From positions 698,741 through 762,740 of the forward strand of contig NZ_JACIDY010000001.1 in the NCBI RefSeq assembly GCF_014196615.1: a stretch of DNA of 64,000 nt, given 5' to 3'. Shown here one piece after another: positions 1 to 8,809 of the stretch; position 1 is the stretch's first letter; each line of letters starts with the position of its first letter. The notes beneath the pieces were generated by a model that saw nothing but the letters and a program-made list of their open reading frames with translations, ran no database searches and was not told where the DNA came from. The stretch comes from Novosphingobium fluoreni. Lineage in GTDB: Bacteria > Pseudomonadota > Alphaproteobacteria > Sphingomonadales > Sphingomonadaceae. The position numbers and the translations under genes were made by a program.

Positions 1-1
1 C

Positions 2-253
2 GGCTGGTTCTGGCCGCTGGGGCTGAGCGCTTTTGTCTTGCTGTGGCATGGCGTCTATCGTCTGATCGCACCGCAATCGCGCGTGGTGCAGATGATGGGG
101 GCCTTCGCCGCCATCGCGATGTGGCGGTTCGACGCTTCCTTCATCGGCTGCGCGGCCCTGCTGACCGGGGGAATGGTGGTGTCCCTGCGCTTGCTGCGCA
201 TCAGCCGGATCAAGCCCTCCGGCCGTTTCTATTGGGCGGAGCGGCGGGCATGA
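2..253 (+). CDS. C-terminal fragment of a membrane protein, possibly a polysaccharide polymerase
   Basis: An open frame enters from the left edge and ends with TGA about 25 bases before the flippase gene. The visible 83 residues are hydrophobic with probably three membrane segments and a basic C-terminus (ends in WAERRA), which fits the end of a multi-pass inner-membrane protein. Position directly before a Wzx-type flippase suggests an O-antigen or exopolysaccharide polymerase/ligase, but too little is visible to assign a family. The true start lies outside the window; the internal TTG at 38 is not a believable start. Confidence 0.5.
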   Translation, partial: GWFWPLGLSAFVLLWHGVYRLIAPQSRVVQMMGAFAAIAMWRFDASFIGCAALLTGGMVVSLRLLRISRIKPSGRFYWAERRA

Positions 254-278
254 CCGAGCAGTTTCGTAGGCCACTTCA

Positions 279-1670
279 ATGATCCGCCGCGTCGCCGCCG
301 GGATCAGCATGACCGCGTTCGACAAGCTGGTGATCGCGGCGACGCAGCTTGCGCTGGTGCCGATCCTGGCCGCGCACTGGGGACTTGCGCTTTATGGCCA
401 GTGGCTGATTCTGGCGACCGTGCCGCAGTTCCTGAGCATGAGCGACTTCGGCTTCGCCACCGTTGCAGGCACGCGCATGACGATGGCGGTCGCGCGCGGG
501 GAGCCAAGGGAGGCCGTGCGGATATTCCAAAGTGCGTGGCGCGCGGTGCTGGCAAGCGCCGCGGTGCTGATCGTCGCGCTGACCGGGATCGTATGGCTCT
601 TGCCGGATGGCGTGTTTGGTGCCCGACCGTCGGCAGCAGTATTCGATCTTCGCCTGACCCTGTCGATCCTGGTGATTTACGGCGTTATGGCGGTGCAGGG
701 CAGCATCTTCTTCGCCGGCTTCCGCTGTGCACAACAGTTCAGCGTGGGCGCGTTTTGGAACGCCATGACGATGCTGATCGAGAATGCCGCGCTGGTGCTG
801 ACGGTGTGGTGCGGGGGCGGGATCGTCGCGGCGGCCATGGCGTGGCTGCTTGGCCGGATGTTCGCTCTCGCGATCCAGAACTTGCTGTTGCGCCGGCGCG
901 TACCGTGGCTGGAAATCGGCGTCCGGCGTGGTTCATGGGAAGAGGCGCGAGCGTTGCTGCGGCCTGCAGGCGCGGTGATGCTGATGCCGCTGGCGCAGGC
1001 GCTGGTTTTGCAAGGGACCGCCCTGATGATTGGCGCGGCGGCGGGCCAGGCGGCGGTGCCGGTCTTTGCCGCAACGCGCACGCTATCGCGCGTGGGGATG
1101 CAATTGTGCTGGGTGGTGAGCACGCCCCTGATGCCGGAGTTTTCCGCCGCCATCGCCCGCAGGGACCGGGGCGGCATGGCCGCGATGGTGTTGGCGACGC
1201 TGCTGTTCTCGGCGCTGCTGGTCGTTCCCTATGGCCTGGCCTTCATGGGTTGGGGGCAAACCGCGATCGCCCTGTGGACCCACGGCGCGATCACGCCTCC
1301 GCCGATGCTGGTGCTCGCCATGGGGGCGACGATCGTGTTCGGCGGCGTGTGGTATCCGCTGTCCAACCTGCTGCTGGCGAGCGACCGACAGGCGGCATAC
1401 ACCGGGTGGTACGTGGCGCTGGCGCTGGCCAGCTTGCCGATAACATATGGCCTGGCTCGGCTGATCGGCGTCAGCGCCGGCGGTGTGGCGATGGTGGTTC
1501 TGGACCTGGCGATGCTGATAGTGGTGGGGCGGCTGGTCAGCCGTCATCTTGCGACAGGGAACGATCTTTGGAGGGCAGTGTCGACGTTGAACGCCGTGAC
1601 CAAAAGCAAGCTACGGAACAACCGCAAAATTCGCGCCCCGTTCGTGTCGAGCGAAGTCGAGACACTCTGA
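279..1670 (+). CDS. Wzx-type polysaccharide flippase (MATE/oligosaccharidyl-lipid flippase fold)
   Basis: A 463-residue protein made almost wholly of hydrophobic segments (about 12 expected), opening with an FDKLVIAATQLALVPILAAH stretch and LYGQWLI, as in Wzx/RfbX-like exporters that move lipid-linked repeat units across the inner membrane. It follows the polymerase-like fragment by 25 bases, so the two probably share a transcript of a surface polysaccharide locus lying to the left. The last dozen codons (after residue ~445) run into a palindromic repeat that also supplies the TGA stop, so the natural C-terminus of the family is probably replaced by repeat-encoded residues (APFVSSEVETL). No clear Shine-Dalgarno is seen before the ATG; an ATG at 309 is an alternative start. 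The family is clear; the substrate is unknown. Confidence 0.75.
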   Translation: MIRRVAAGISMTAFDKLVIAATQLALVPILAAHWGLALYGQWLILATVPQFLSMSDFGFATVAGTRMTMAVARGEPREAVRIFQSAWRAVLASAAVLIVALTGIVWLLPDGVFGARPSAAVFDLRLTLSILVIYGVMAVQGSIFFAGFRCAQQFSVGAFWNAMTMLIENAALVLTVWCGGGIVAAAMAWLLGRMFALAIQNLLLRRRVPWLEIGVRRGSWEEARALLRPAGAVMLMPLAQALVLQGTALMIGAAAGQAAVPVFAATRTLSRVGMQLCWVVSTPLMPEFSAAIARRDRGGMAAMVLATLLFSALLVVPYGLAFMGWGQTAIALWTHGAITPPPMLVLAMGATIVFGGVWYPLSNLLLASDRQAAYTGWYVALALASLPITYGLARLIGVSAGGVAMVVLDLAMLIVVGRLVSRHLATGNDLWRAVSTLNAVTKSKLRNNRKIRAPFVSSEVETL

Positions 1671-1711
1671 CCCAGCGCTACCGTATCTCGACTTCGCTCG
1701 ACACGAACGGG
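1637..1711. repeat. Palindromic intergenic repeat, 26-bp perfect arms
   Basis: The left arm (1637-1662) and right arm (1686-1711) are exact reverse complements, with 23 bases between them; the core reads TTCGTGTCGAGCGAAGTCGA. It lies at the join of two convergent genes (flippase and motB) and could end both transcripts. A diverged copy sits at 58157-58228, again between convergent genes. Such hairpins are common between sphingomonad genes. Confidence 0.85.
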
Positions 1712-1746
1712 AGCGGGGGCGATACTTCCTTTGGACTTCCCCGCCC

Positions 1747-2598
1747 TCAGTCCAGCAACAGGATCGAGATCCGGCGGTTGCGCGGGTCTGAGGGATCGCC
1801 CGGGATCAGCAGTTCGCGGTCCGCCACGCCTTCGATGCGGTTGAAGCGGTCCTCGCCGATCCCGGCGCGCAGCAGCGCCTGGCGCGTCGCTTCGGCGCGG
1901 CCGGCGGAAAGCGACCAGTTGTTGCCCGGCACGCCATCGCGCCACGGCGTGGCGTCGGTATGACCGCGTATCGTCAGCGAGCCCTTGTCCGAGCCGACGG
2001 CCTGCGCGATCGCCTGCACCAGTTCGCTGGCGTCCGAGGTCAGGATCGTGGTGCCCAGCCGGAACATCGAGAAGTTGGCATCGTCCACCAGGTCGATCCG
2101 CACGCCTTCGGTCGTGTCCACCATCCGCACTTGCTTGGCGAGGCGGCGCAGCTCTTGCGTGGATTGTAGCTTCTGCTCCAGCGCTTGCTTGGCGCGGGTG
2201 GTGCGCTTGATCTTGCTGCCGCCTTCCTTGGGGCCGCCCACCGTGTCGCGCGGGATCGTCAGCGTCTTGGTACCGGTCTGACCTGCGCGGTGTGGATACT
2301 TGTCGGCATCGGTCAGCGATGAACCGCCGAGCAGTCCCTCTGCCGAACCGGCGCTGCCCTGGCTGGTCTTGACCAGCGTGGGCGAGAAATAGTCGGCGAT
2401 GCCCTTGCGTTGCTTCTCGGTCGTCGCGCCCAGGATCCACAGCAGCAGGAAGAATGCCATCATCGCCGTCACGAAGTCCGCATAAGCGACCTTCCACGCG
2501 CCGCCGTGGTGGCCCCCGGCGACGATGGTGACTTTCTTGACGATGATCGGCGCGGGAAGTTCGTTCTTGCCGCGCTTGGCTGCGGGCGCGCTGGCCAC
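1747..2598 (-). CDS. motB: Flagellar stator protein MotB
   Basis: A 283-residue B subunit of the MotAB stator. A basic N-terminus precedes a single membrane helix with the ion-binding aspartate (Asp41 in VAYADFVTAMMAFFLLLWIL), then a plug/linker, then an OmpA-like peptidoglycan-binding domain with the RGHTDATP and NNWSLSAGRAEA motifs at about residues 210-245. All key residues of a working stator are present. It starts with GTG, one base after the motA stop, and is the last gene of the long flgB-motB operon. A palindromic repeat lies just beyond the stop. Confidence 0.95.
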   Translation of the reverse strand: MASAPAAKRGKNELPAPIIVKKVTIVAGGHHGGAWKVAYADFVTAMMAFFLLLWILGATTEKQRKGIADYFSPTLVKTSQGSAGSAEGLLGGSSLTDADKYPHRAGQTGTKTLTIPRDTVGGPKEGGSKIKRTTRAKQALEQKLQSTQELRRLAKQVRMVDTTEGVRIDLVDDANFSMFRLGTTILTSDASELVQAIAQAVGSDKGSLTIRGHTDATPWRDGVPGNNWSLSAGRAEATRQALLRAGIGEDRFNRIEGVADRELLIPGDPSDPRNRRISILLLD

Positions 2599-2599
2599 G

Positions 2600-3463
2600 T
2601 CAGCGGCCCCTCATCGCGTCGAGCAGTTCGGACAAGCCGGGGCGGAAGGCGTGGCCCAGCCCGGAGCGCGCGCTTTCCACCACCAGCGGCTGGGGATAAC
2701 CATGCAGACTGGCGATCACGACCTGCTTCACCGCGTGGAAGATCATTTCGTCCTGCTCGATGATCTGTTTGAGGCGGCCGGCCATCGGCGCGACGATACC
2801 ATAGGCGAGCAAAACGCCCATGAAGGTGCCGACCAGCGCCGAACCGATCATCGCGCCCAGGATCGAGGGCGGCTTGTCGATCGAGCCCATGGTCTTCACC
2901 ACGCCGAGCACGGCGGCGACGATGCCGAGCGCGGGGAGGGCGTCCGCCAGGCTGGAAAGCGCGTGCTGCGGCTCATGCATCTCGTGGAAAGTGGTCTTCA
3001 GCGCGTTGTCCATCACTTCCTCGACCGCGTGGGTTTCCAGCGTGCCGGAAGAGACGACGATCAGGGTGAGGGTGTCGCAGATCAGCGCGACCAGCGGCTT
3101 GTTGGCCAGCAGGCGCGGGAATTCGGCGAAGAGCGAGGAGGATTGCGGATCGGAGACGTGCGATTCCAGTGCCACGGGGCCTTCGGAACGCAGCAGCTTC
3201 ATCAACCGGCTGGTCAGCACGATGGCGTCCACATGGTCCTGCTTGTTGTGCTTGGGCCCCTTGAAGATTTTGGCGAACGAGGCGCCAAGGCCCTTCAGTT
3301 CGTGCATCGAGTTGCCGGTCACGATGGCGCCGATGGCCGCGCCGCCGATGATGAGCATCTCGTGCGGGATCGCTTCCATGACGGGGCCGAGCGCGCCGCC
3401 GGTCAGGGCGAACCCGCCGAACACCATCACCAGCAGGATGACGACGCCGATTGCAGCAAACAT
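2600..3463 (-). CDS. motA: Flagellar stator protein MotA
   Basis: A 287-residue inner-membrane A subunit of the proton-driven stator, of typical MotA length. It begins with a membrane helix (FAAIGVVILLVMVFGGFAL), has the cytoplasmic charged domain in the middle and the paired C-terminal helices with LPALGIVAAVLGVVKTMG and the SALVGTFMGVLLAYGIVAP segment that lines the channel. It follows flgL by 35 bases and abuts motB, so stator genes here ride on the hook-basal-body operon and not on a separate late transcript. Confidence 0.95.
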   Translation of the reverse strand: MFAAIGVVILLVMVFGGFALTGGALGPVMEAIPHEMLIIGGAAIGAIVTGNSMHELKGLGASFAKIFKGPKHNKQDHVDAIVLTSRLMKLLRSEGPVALESHVSDPQSSSLFAEFPRLLANKPLVALICDTLTLIVVSSGTLETHAVEEVMDNALKTTFHEMHEPQHALSSLADALPALGIVAAVLGVVKTMGSIDKPPSILGAMIGSALVGTFMGVLLAYGIVAPMAGRLKQIIEQDEMIFHAVKQVVIASLHGYPQPLVVESARSGLGHAFRPGLSELLDAMRGR

Positions 3464-3498
3464 GGTTCAGTATCCTTCGAGGATGACGGGCGAAGTCA

Positions 3499-4422
3499 TC
3501 AGCGCAGCTGGTTGAAAAGCGAGAGTTGAGAAAGCTTGGTGAAGCTGGCCTGACTGGCTTCCAGCACGGTCATCATCTGCTGCAGTCGGGCGACGGAGTT
3601 GGCGAAGTCCGCGCCGCCCACGTCCTGTTCTTCGCTGGCGCGGGTTTCGGCCATCCTGGTGGCGCGCTCGGTCGTCATGTCGAGCCAGGCGAGCCGCGAT
3701 CCCACCACCGTCTGCGCGGTTGTCACCGAGTCCAGGCCGGCGGAGAGCGCATCCAGCGAGCCGCGCGCCGCGCCGGCGAGATCGCCGGTGCCCGCGTTCA
3801 GCGCATCGGCCAGGGTCTTGACCGTGGCCATCAGGTTGGTGTCGACGCCGCCGACCTTGAAGTTCAGGAATTCCGGCCCGGTGAGCGAGCGGGTGACGGT
3901 CTGGCCCTGGCCCAGCGACACCTCGGCGCTGCGCGCGGTGCCGGTGTAGGTGGCGTTGCCAGAGGCATCGAGCGTGTAGGCGCTGGTGGCATCGTCACCG
4001 CCGAACAGCGGCTTGCCATTGCTGTCCTGCGTGTTTGCGAGGCTGAACAGAGTGTCATGGATCGCCGCCATTTCCTTGCCGATGCTGGCGCGCTGCGTAT
4101 CGCTGAGAGTGCCGTTCGCCGCCTGCGTGGCCAGTTCCTTGGCGCGCGAGATGGCGGTGGTGATGTCCGACATCGTGGCGTCCGCGATGTTAAGATCGGC
4201 GGTGGCGCGATTGGCGTTGGCGGTATCGATTTTCGACAGCGTATCGGCACGGGCGAGCGACCGCAGGCGCGATGCCGCCACCGGATCGTCCGACGAACGG
4301 GTCAGGCGATTGCCGCTGCTGATCTGCGCCTGCAGCGCCTCGGTCTGCTTGCGCAGGGAGGTCATGTCGCCACGGGCCCGGTCGTAAAAGGCGCTGGTGC
4401 TGTTGGTGGAGAAGATGGTCAT
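3499..4422 (-). CDS. flgL: Hook-filament junction protein FlgL (HAP3)
   Basis: A 307-residue flagellin-like protein that joins the hook to the filament. The N-terminus has the flagellin-type coiled-coil helix (SLRKQTEALQAQISSGNRLT, then SSDDPVAASRLRSLA) and the C-terminus the matching helix (TVLEASQASFTKLSQLSLFN). Length is close to that of enteric FlgL (about 317). It follows flgK by 10 bases, the usual flgK-flgL order. It is exported through the flagellar type III system, so there is no signal peptide. Confidence 0.93.
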   Translation of the reverse strand: MTIFSTNSTSAFYDRARGDMTSLRKQTEALQAQISSGNRLTRSSDDPVAASRLRSLARADTLSKIDTANANRATADLNIADATMSDITTAISRAKELATQAANGTLSDTQRASIGKEMAAIHDTLFSLANTQDSNGKPLFGGDDATSAYTLDASGNATYTGTARSAEVSLGQGQTVTRSLTGPEFLNFKVGGVDTNLMATVKTLADALNAGTGDLAGAARGSLDALSAGLDSVTTAQTVVGSRLAWLDMTTERATRMAETRASEEQDVGGADFANSVARLQQMMTVLEASQASFTKLSQLSLFNQLR

Positions 4423-4432
4423 GGCGGCGGCC

Positions 4433-5767
4433 TCAGCGGATACCCAGGAGCGTATCGAACAGATCGTTCGCGACCTGCATCACGCGGCCTGAAGCCTGGA
4501 ATGCCTGCTGGTAGCGCACGAGGTTGACCGCTTCCTGGTCGAGATCGACACCTGCCTGGCTCTGGAGCGAAAGGCTGGCATTGTCGGCGATGGCGGTCAG
4601 CGCGTCACGAGTCACCTTGCGGCCTGATACGGCGCTGGAGACGTCGAAGATCGCGCCGTCGATGTCGCCGGACGGATTGGCGGTGCTGAGCGCGGTGCGC
4701 AAAGCGGAAAGGTTGGTGGCGTCCCGGCTTTTGGCCGCGGCCCCGGCCGGTGCGGTGGCGATCTTGCTGCCGTTGGTGGCGACGACCTGGATATCGGCGG
4801 CGGTGGCGCCGGAAAAGATCGGCTGCCCGCTCGCGCCATCCAGATCTACGCCATTGGCCTGCGCCGCGTTGACGGTGGCCGCGACTTTCGCCGCGATCGC
4901 ATCGATGCCCTTGCTGGTCTGCGCGAGCTGCACCAGCGCCTGATTCTTGCCCGCGATCGCGCCGGACGCGGGGGTGACGGCGGTGCCGTCCAGCTTGAAC
5001 GACAAAGTGCCGTCCGCCGCCGTGTTCATGGCCAGCGTCCCGGCCTTGTTGCCTGAGACGAGCTGTGGGCCGGTGCTGCCGCCCAGGCGCACTTCGACCG
5101 TCTTGTCGGACGAGAATACCGTCGTCACGTCCACTTGCGCGCTCAGCTTGGTCAGCAGATCGTCGCGCTGGTCCAGCAGCATGGTCTGGTCGCTGGACGC
5201 GTCGGCGGAGCGCGAGAGGCGGGCGTTCACCTTGGCCAGTTCCCCGGCCAGGGTGTTGACCTGGCTGACCCCGGCGTCGGCTTCGAAGCGCAGGCCGTCT
5301 CCGGCCGACTTCAGGCTGCCGGCGGTAACGTTGAAGGTCTTGGCAAGGGTGCGCGCGCTTTCGAGCGTAGAGGCGCGCAGGGCGCTGTCGGTCGGGTCGG
5401 ACGCCAGCTTCTGCAGAGAACCTTCGAACGCCACCGAGGCGTCATAAAGGCCGCTCTGCTCGACCGAGGATTCGATATTCTCCAGGCCCTGCACTTCGGC
5501 GCTGGCGCGCGCGGCGTCACTGCCGGTGCGGCGTACTTCCGCCTGGCGAAAGGCGTCGGCATTGCGAGCGACGCCGCTGACGCGAACGCCCGAGAGGCTG
5601 ATGTTGCCCGCCGCGCCGTTGCTGGTGCCCGAAACCTCGCTCAGCGACACCGACCGCCGCACATAGCCTTCGGTAGAGGCATTGGCGATGTTCTGCGCGG
5701 TCACGTCCAGCGCGGCGCGGGCCGCACGGGTGCCGCTGCGGGCGATGGCGATGAGATCGGAAGCCAT
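4433..5767 (-). CDS. flgK: Hook-associated protein FlgK (HAP1)
   Basis: A 444-residue hook-filament junction protein. The N-terminal rod-type motif (ALDVTAQNIANASTEGYVRR) and the C-terminal D0 helix (NLVRYQQAFQASGRVMQVAN) mark it as FlgK. It is about 100 residues shorter than enteric FlgK (about 547), the missing part being in the surface-exposed middle, in line with the other short axial proteins of this operon. It is exported by the flagellar type III apparatus, probably with help from the FlgN-like protein encoded at 13759. It lies between flgJ and flgL. Confidence 0.93.
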   Translation of the reverse strand: MASDLIAIARSGTRAARAALDVTAQNIANASTEGYVRRSVSLSEVSGTSNGAAGNISLSGVRVSGVARNADAFRQAEVRRTGSDAARASAEVQGLENIESSVEQSGLYDASVAFEGSLQKLASDPTDSALRASTLESARTLAKTFNVTAGSLKSAGDGLRFEADAGVSQVNTLAGELAKVNARLSRSADASSDQTMLLDQRDDLLTKLSAQVDVTTVFSSDKTVEVRLGGSTGPQLVSGNKAGTLAMNTAADGTLSFKLDGTAVTPASGAIAGKNQALVQLAQTSKGIDAIAAKVAATVNAAQANGVDLDGASGQPIFSGATAADIQVVATNGSKIATAPAGAAAKSRDATNLSALRTALSTANPSGDIDGAIFDVSSAVSGRKVTRDALTAIADNASLSLQSQAGVDLDQEAVNLVRYQQAFQASGRVMQVANDLFDTLLGIR

Positions 5768-5770
5768 GGT

Positions 5771-6100
5771 TTACTTTGCTCCCTTCGGCGTTGCCGGAGA
5801 GTTCGCCTCGTGCGGCAGCAGGCGCGCGACTTGCGCCTCGATCTTGGCGGCGAAGCCCAGCGATCCGGTCTGCGCGGCGATATCGGCGAACTGGTTGTCC
5901 TGCATCTCGCGGAAGGTATCGAGCGCCTGACCGCCGAACAGATCGTCCCCGCCGAAGTCGGCCTTGCGTGCGGCGCTGAGCATCTGGCGCACGAAGATCG
6001 CCTCAAACTGCTTGGCCGAGGCCGAGAGCTTCTCACGCTGGGTGGCGTTGCCCGCCACCAGTTTCGTGCTCGCCAGGTTTGGGGCCGAAATGCTCGTCAT
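5771..6100 (-). CDS. flgJ: Rod-binding protein FlgJ, N-terminal domain only
   Basis: A 109-residue protein matching only the rod-capping half of enteric FlgJ (about 316 residues): KLSASAKQFEAIFVRQMLSA, then FREMQDNQFADIAAQTGSLG. The C-terminal muramidase is absent, as is usual in alphaproteobacteria; the cell-wall cutting role is probably taken by the separate transglycosylase encoded at 14244. The ATG overlaps the flgI stop by four bases, so translation is probably coupled. It caps the growing rod in the periplasm. Confidence 0.9.
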   Translation of the reverse strand: MTSISAPNLASTKLVAGNATQREKLSASAKQFEAIFVRQMLSAARKADFGGDDLFGGQALDTFREMQDNQFADIAAQTGSLGFAAKIEAQVARLLPHEANSPATPKGAK

Positions 6101-7200
6101 ATCACCACCATCTCCGCCTTGAGGGCACCGGCCTGCTTCAGCGCTTCCAGGATCGCCACGAGATCCGACGGGGTGACGCCCAGCATGTTGAGCGCGTCCA
6201 CGATCTTCGACAGAGACGCGCCGGGCTGGAACATCATGACCTTGCGGTCTTCCTCCTCGACCCGGATGCGCGAGCTTTGCTCCACGGCGGTGCGGCCGCC
6301 GCTGAACGGTGCGGGCTGCACCACGGTGGGCTTCTCGTCCACGCGGACCACCAGTTTGCCGTGGCTGATCGCGGCAGGGGCCACGCGCACCGCGCTGTTG
6401 ATGACGACGGTGCCGGTGCGGCTGTTGACGATGACGCGGGCCGGGGTCTCCGCCGGGCTGACGTCGATCATCTCGATCGCGGCCATCAGGCTGGCGCGGG
6501 TGTCGGCATTGGGTGGCAGGCGCAGCGCCAGCGAGACGCCATCGGTAACCGTGGCGGTGCCGGGCAGCTTGCGGTTGATCGCATCGCGCACGCGGCTGGC
6601 GGTCATGAAGTCGGCCGTGAACAGGTTCCAGCTGAGATCGCCGCCGTTGTCGAAGCCAGTGGCGACGGCGCGCTCTACCGAAGCGCCGTCGGCGATGCGG
6701 CCGACGGTGGGGATATTGATGGTGACGTTCGAGCCATCGCGGCCGCCGACATCCAGGCCGCCGACCGCCAGGTTGCCCTGCGCCATCGCGTAGATCTGGC
6801 CATCCGCGCCGTAGAGCGGGGTCATGATGAGAGCGCCACCGCGCAGGCTCTTGGCCTTGCCGATGGTGCTGACGGTCACGTCGATGCGTTGGCCGGGCTT
6901 GCTGAAGGCGGGCAGGTCTGCCGTGATCATCACGGCGGCCGCGTTCTTGAGGCCGGGGGCTACGCCGGGCGGCAGGGTCAGGCCCATGCGGCCAGAAACG
7001 CCCTTCATCGCCTGGGTCAGGTAGGCAAGGTTATCGTCACCCGTGCCGGGCAGGCCGACGACGATACCGTAGCCGGTCAGCTGGTTGGAGCGCACGCCCT
7101 GGAATTGGCCAAGATCGCGGACGCGTTCGGCGTTGGCGGGCGCAGCAAAAGCCAGCAGCGCGCTGAACGCCAAAGCGAGAGTGGCGAAAAGCTTGCGCAT
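6097..7200 (-). CDS. flgI: Flagellar P-ring protein FlgI
   Basis: A 367-residue periplasmic ring protein forming the P-ring around the rod in the peptidoglycan layer. A Sec signal peptide (KLFATLALAFSALLAFAAPANA) is followed by the invariant start of mature FlgI (RVRDLGQFQGVRSNQLTGYG, then VVGLPGTGDD). Length matches the family. The ATG at 7200 was chosen because the signal peptide begins there and it overlaps the flgH stop by one base (TGATG); the frame stays open upstream but gives unrelated sequence. Folding and assembly need FlgA, encoded at 12809. Confidence 0.95.
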   Translation of the reverse strand: MRKLFATLALAFSALLAFAAPANAERVRDLGQFQGVRSNQLTGYGIVVGLPGTGDDNLAYLTQAMKGVSGRMGLTLPPGVAPGLKNAAAVMITADLPAFSKPGQRIDVTVSTIGKAKSLRGGALIMTPLYGADGQIYAMAQGNLAVGGLDVGGRDGSNVTINIPTVGRIADGASVERAVATGFDNGGDLSWNLFTADFMTASRVRDAINRKLPGTATVTDGVSLALRLPPNADTRASLMAAIEMIDVSPAETPARVIVNSRTGTVVINSAVRVAPAAISHGKLVVRVDEKPTVVQPAPFSGGRTAVEQSSRIRVEEEDRKVMMFQPGASLSKIVDALNMLGVTPSDLVAILEALKQAGALKAEMVVI

Positions 7201-8000
7201 CAGAACGGCGAGATCACGTTGAAGAACCGGCCGAGCCAGCCCTGCTTGCTCGCACGCTGCAGCGCGCCCTTGCCGGAATATTCCATCTTGGCGTCGGCGA
7301 TTCGCGTGGAGAGGATCACGTTGTCGATGTCGATGTCGGCCAGCCGAACAATGCCGGAGAACCGCACCCATTCATCGCCCTGGCTCAGCAACATCTGCTT
7401 CTCACCTCTGACCAGCGCGGTGCCGTTCTCGCGCACTTCGGCAATCGTGACCGCGACGGTGGTCGAGAGATTGCTCGTCTGCCCCGCGTTGCCCTGTCCG
7501 TTGAACGTCGAGGACGAAGACGCATTAAGGGCATTAGGGTTAAGAAAGGATAACGGTCCGGCTGTGGGTGGCGTGATGGAGGCACCTCCGCCTTTGTTAC
7601 TTTTCGAATTTACCGCCTTGGATGCGGTGGTGCTTTCCACCAGCCGGATGGTTAACGGATCGCCCACGCGGCGCGCACGATTTCCTTCATAGAGGGCGGC
7701 ATAACCCAGCGCGGGTTGAAAGATCGAACCGTTGGCGGGCGGCAGCGGCGCGGCGACGGGCAGGGTCGGTTCGAAGCCCGAGGGCTTGGGCGCCTTCCTG
7801 GCCGCGGCGGGATCGGGCAAGGCGGCGCTGATCGCGGCGGCGACCCCGATGGCGCCCGCAGCGCGCAGCAAGTTGCGCAAAGGCGCGGGCATCGGCGGGC
7901 GATCCGCTGGCCCGGTCGCCTTTTCCGAGTCGCGAAGCCAAGGCAGCGGGGCCCCGGTGTTTGCGGGAGAGGCGAAATCGTGATTGGTCGCGTTGGTCAT
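7200..8000 (-). CDS. flgH: Flagellar L-ring protein FlgH, without a lipobox
   Basis: An L-ring protein recognised by GDPLTIRLVESTTASKAVNS, the WVRFSGIVRLADIDIDNVI stretch and the C-terminal ADAKMEYSGKGAL motif. FlgH is normally a lipoprotein, but this protein has no cysteine anywhere. A signal-like segment (LLRAAGAIGVAAAISAAL) lies about 45 residues into the frame. Three starts are possible: GTG at 8006 (overlapping the flgG stop), ATG at 8000, and ATG at 7892, which would put the signal peptide at the N-terminus and give a typical FlgH length of about 230. No start has a convincing ribosome site; 7892 may be the real one on protein grounds. Confidence 0.88.
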   Translation of the reverse strand: MTNATNHDFASPANTGAPLPWLRDSEKATGPADRPPMPAPLRNLLRAAGAIGVAAAISAALPDPAAARKAPKPSGFEPTLPVAAPLPPANGSIFQPALGYAALYEGNRARRVGDPLTIRLVESTTASKAVNSKSNKGGGASITPPTAGPLSFLNPNALNASSSSTFNGQGNAGQTSNLSTTVAVTIAEVRENGTALVRGEKQMLLSQGDEWVRFSGIVRLADIDIDNVILSTRIADAKMEYSGKGALQRASKQGWLGRFFNVISPF

Positions 8001-8002
8001 CG

Positions 8003-8791
8003 TCACAGCGTCTGGTTCGCGTTGCGCAGCATCTCGTCGACCGAGGAGATCATCTTGGAATTGATCTCATAGGCGCGCTGGGTTTCGATCATGTCCACCA
8101 TCTCTTCGACGATGTTGACGTTGGAGCCTTCGAGCATGCCCTGGCGGATGTGGCCGCGGCCTTCCTCGCCGGCGATACCGATCTGTGCCGGGCCGGACGC
8201 GCTGGTCTCCATCAGGAAGTTGTCCGATGCGGCCTGCAATCCCGCCGGGTTGGTGAAGCTGGCGATGGTGATCTGGCCCAGCTGCTGCGCCTCGTTCTGG
8301 CCGGTGACCTGCGCCGAGACGGTGCCGTCCTGGCTGATCGTGACCGAGGTGGTGCCCTGGGGCACGTTGATCGGCGGCTGCAGCGCATAGCCCTGCGTCG
8401 TCACGACCTGACCGTCCTGCGTCAGGGAGAAATTACCCGCACGGGTGTAGCCAAGTTGGCCACCCGGCAGCTGCACCTGGAAGTAGCCGTCACCATCCAA
8501 AGCGAGGTCATAAGAGCGGTCGGTCGTCTCCAGCGTGCCTTGCGTCTCGATCCGCGTGGTGGACTGGATGCTGACGCCGGTGCCCAGGTTCAGGCCCGTG
8601 GCGTAAGCTGTCTCGCCCGAGGACTGTGCCCCGGCGACGCGGGCGTTCTGATAGGCCAGCGTCGCGAAGTTGGCGCGGTCACGCTTGAAGCCGGTGGTGG
8701 AAACGTTCGCCAGGTTGTTGGCGATCACGCGCATCCGCTGATCCTGGGCCTCAAGGCCGGTGCGGGCGACGTGCAGGGCGCTGGTGGGCAT
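8003..8791 (-). CDS. flgG: Flagellar distal rod protein FlgG
   Basis: A 262-residue distal-rod protein, matching enteric FlgG (260). The N-terminus carries the rod/hook signature (LEAQDQRMRVIANNLANVST), the middle has YDLALDGDGYFQVQLPGG, and the C-terminus has VNIVEEMVDMIETQRAYEIN. It is exported through the flagellar type III gate and assembles on the proximal rod (FlgB, FlgC, FlgF). It lies 18 bases after flgF. Confidence 0.95.
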   Translation of the reverse strand: MPTSALHVARTGLEAQDQRMRVIANNLANVSTTGFKRDRANFATLAYQNARVAGAQSSGETAYATGLNLGTGVSIQSTTRIETQGTLETTDRSYDLALDGDGYFQVQLPGGQLGYTRAGNFSLTQDGQVVTTQGYALQPPINVPQGTTSVTISQDGTVSAQVTGQNEAQQLGQITIASFTNPAGLQAASDNFLMETSASGPAQIGIAGEEGRGHIRQGMLEGSNVNIVEEMVDMIETQRAYEINSKMISSVDEMLRNANQTL

Positions 8792-8809
8792 GGGTCTGGT
8801 TCCTTGGGA

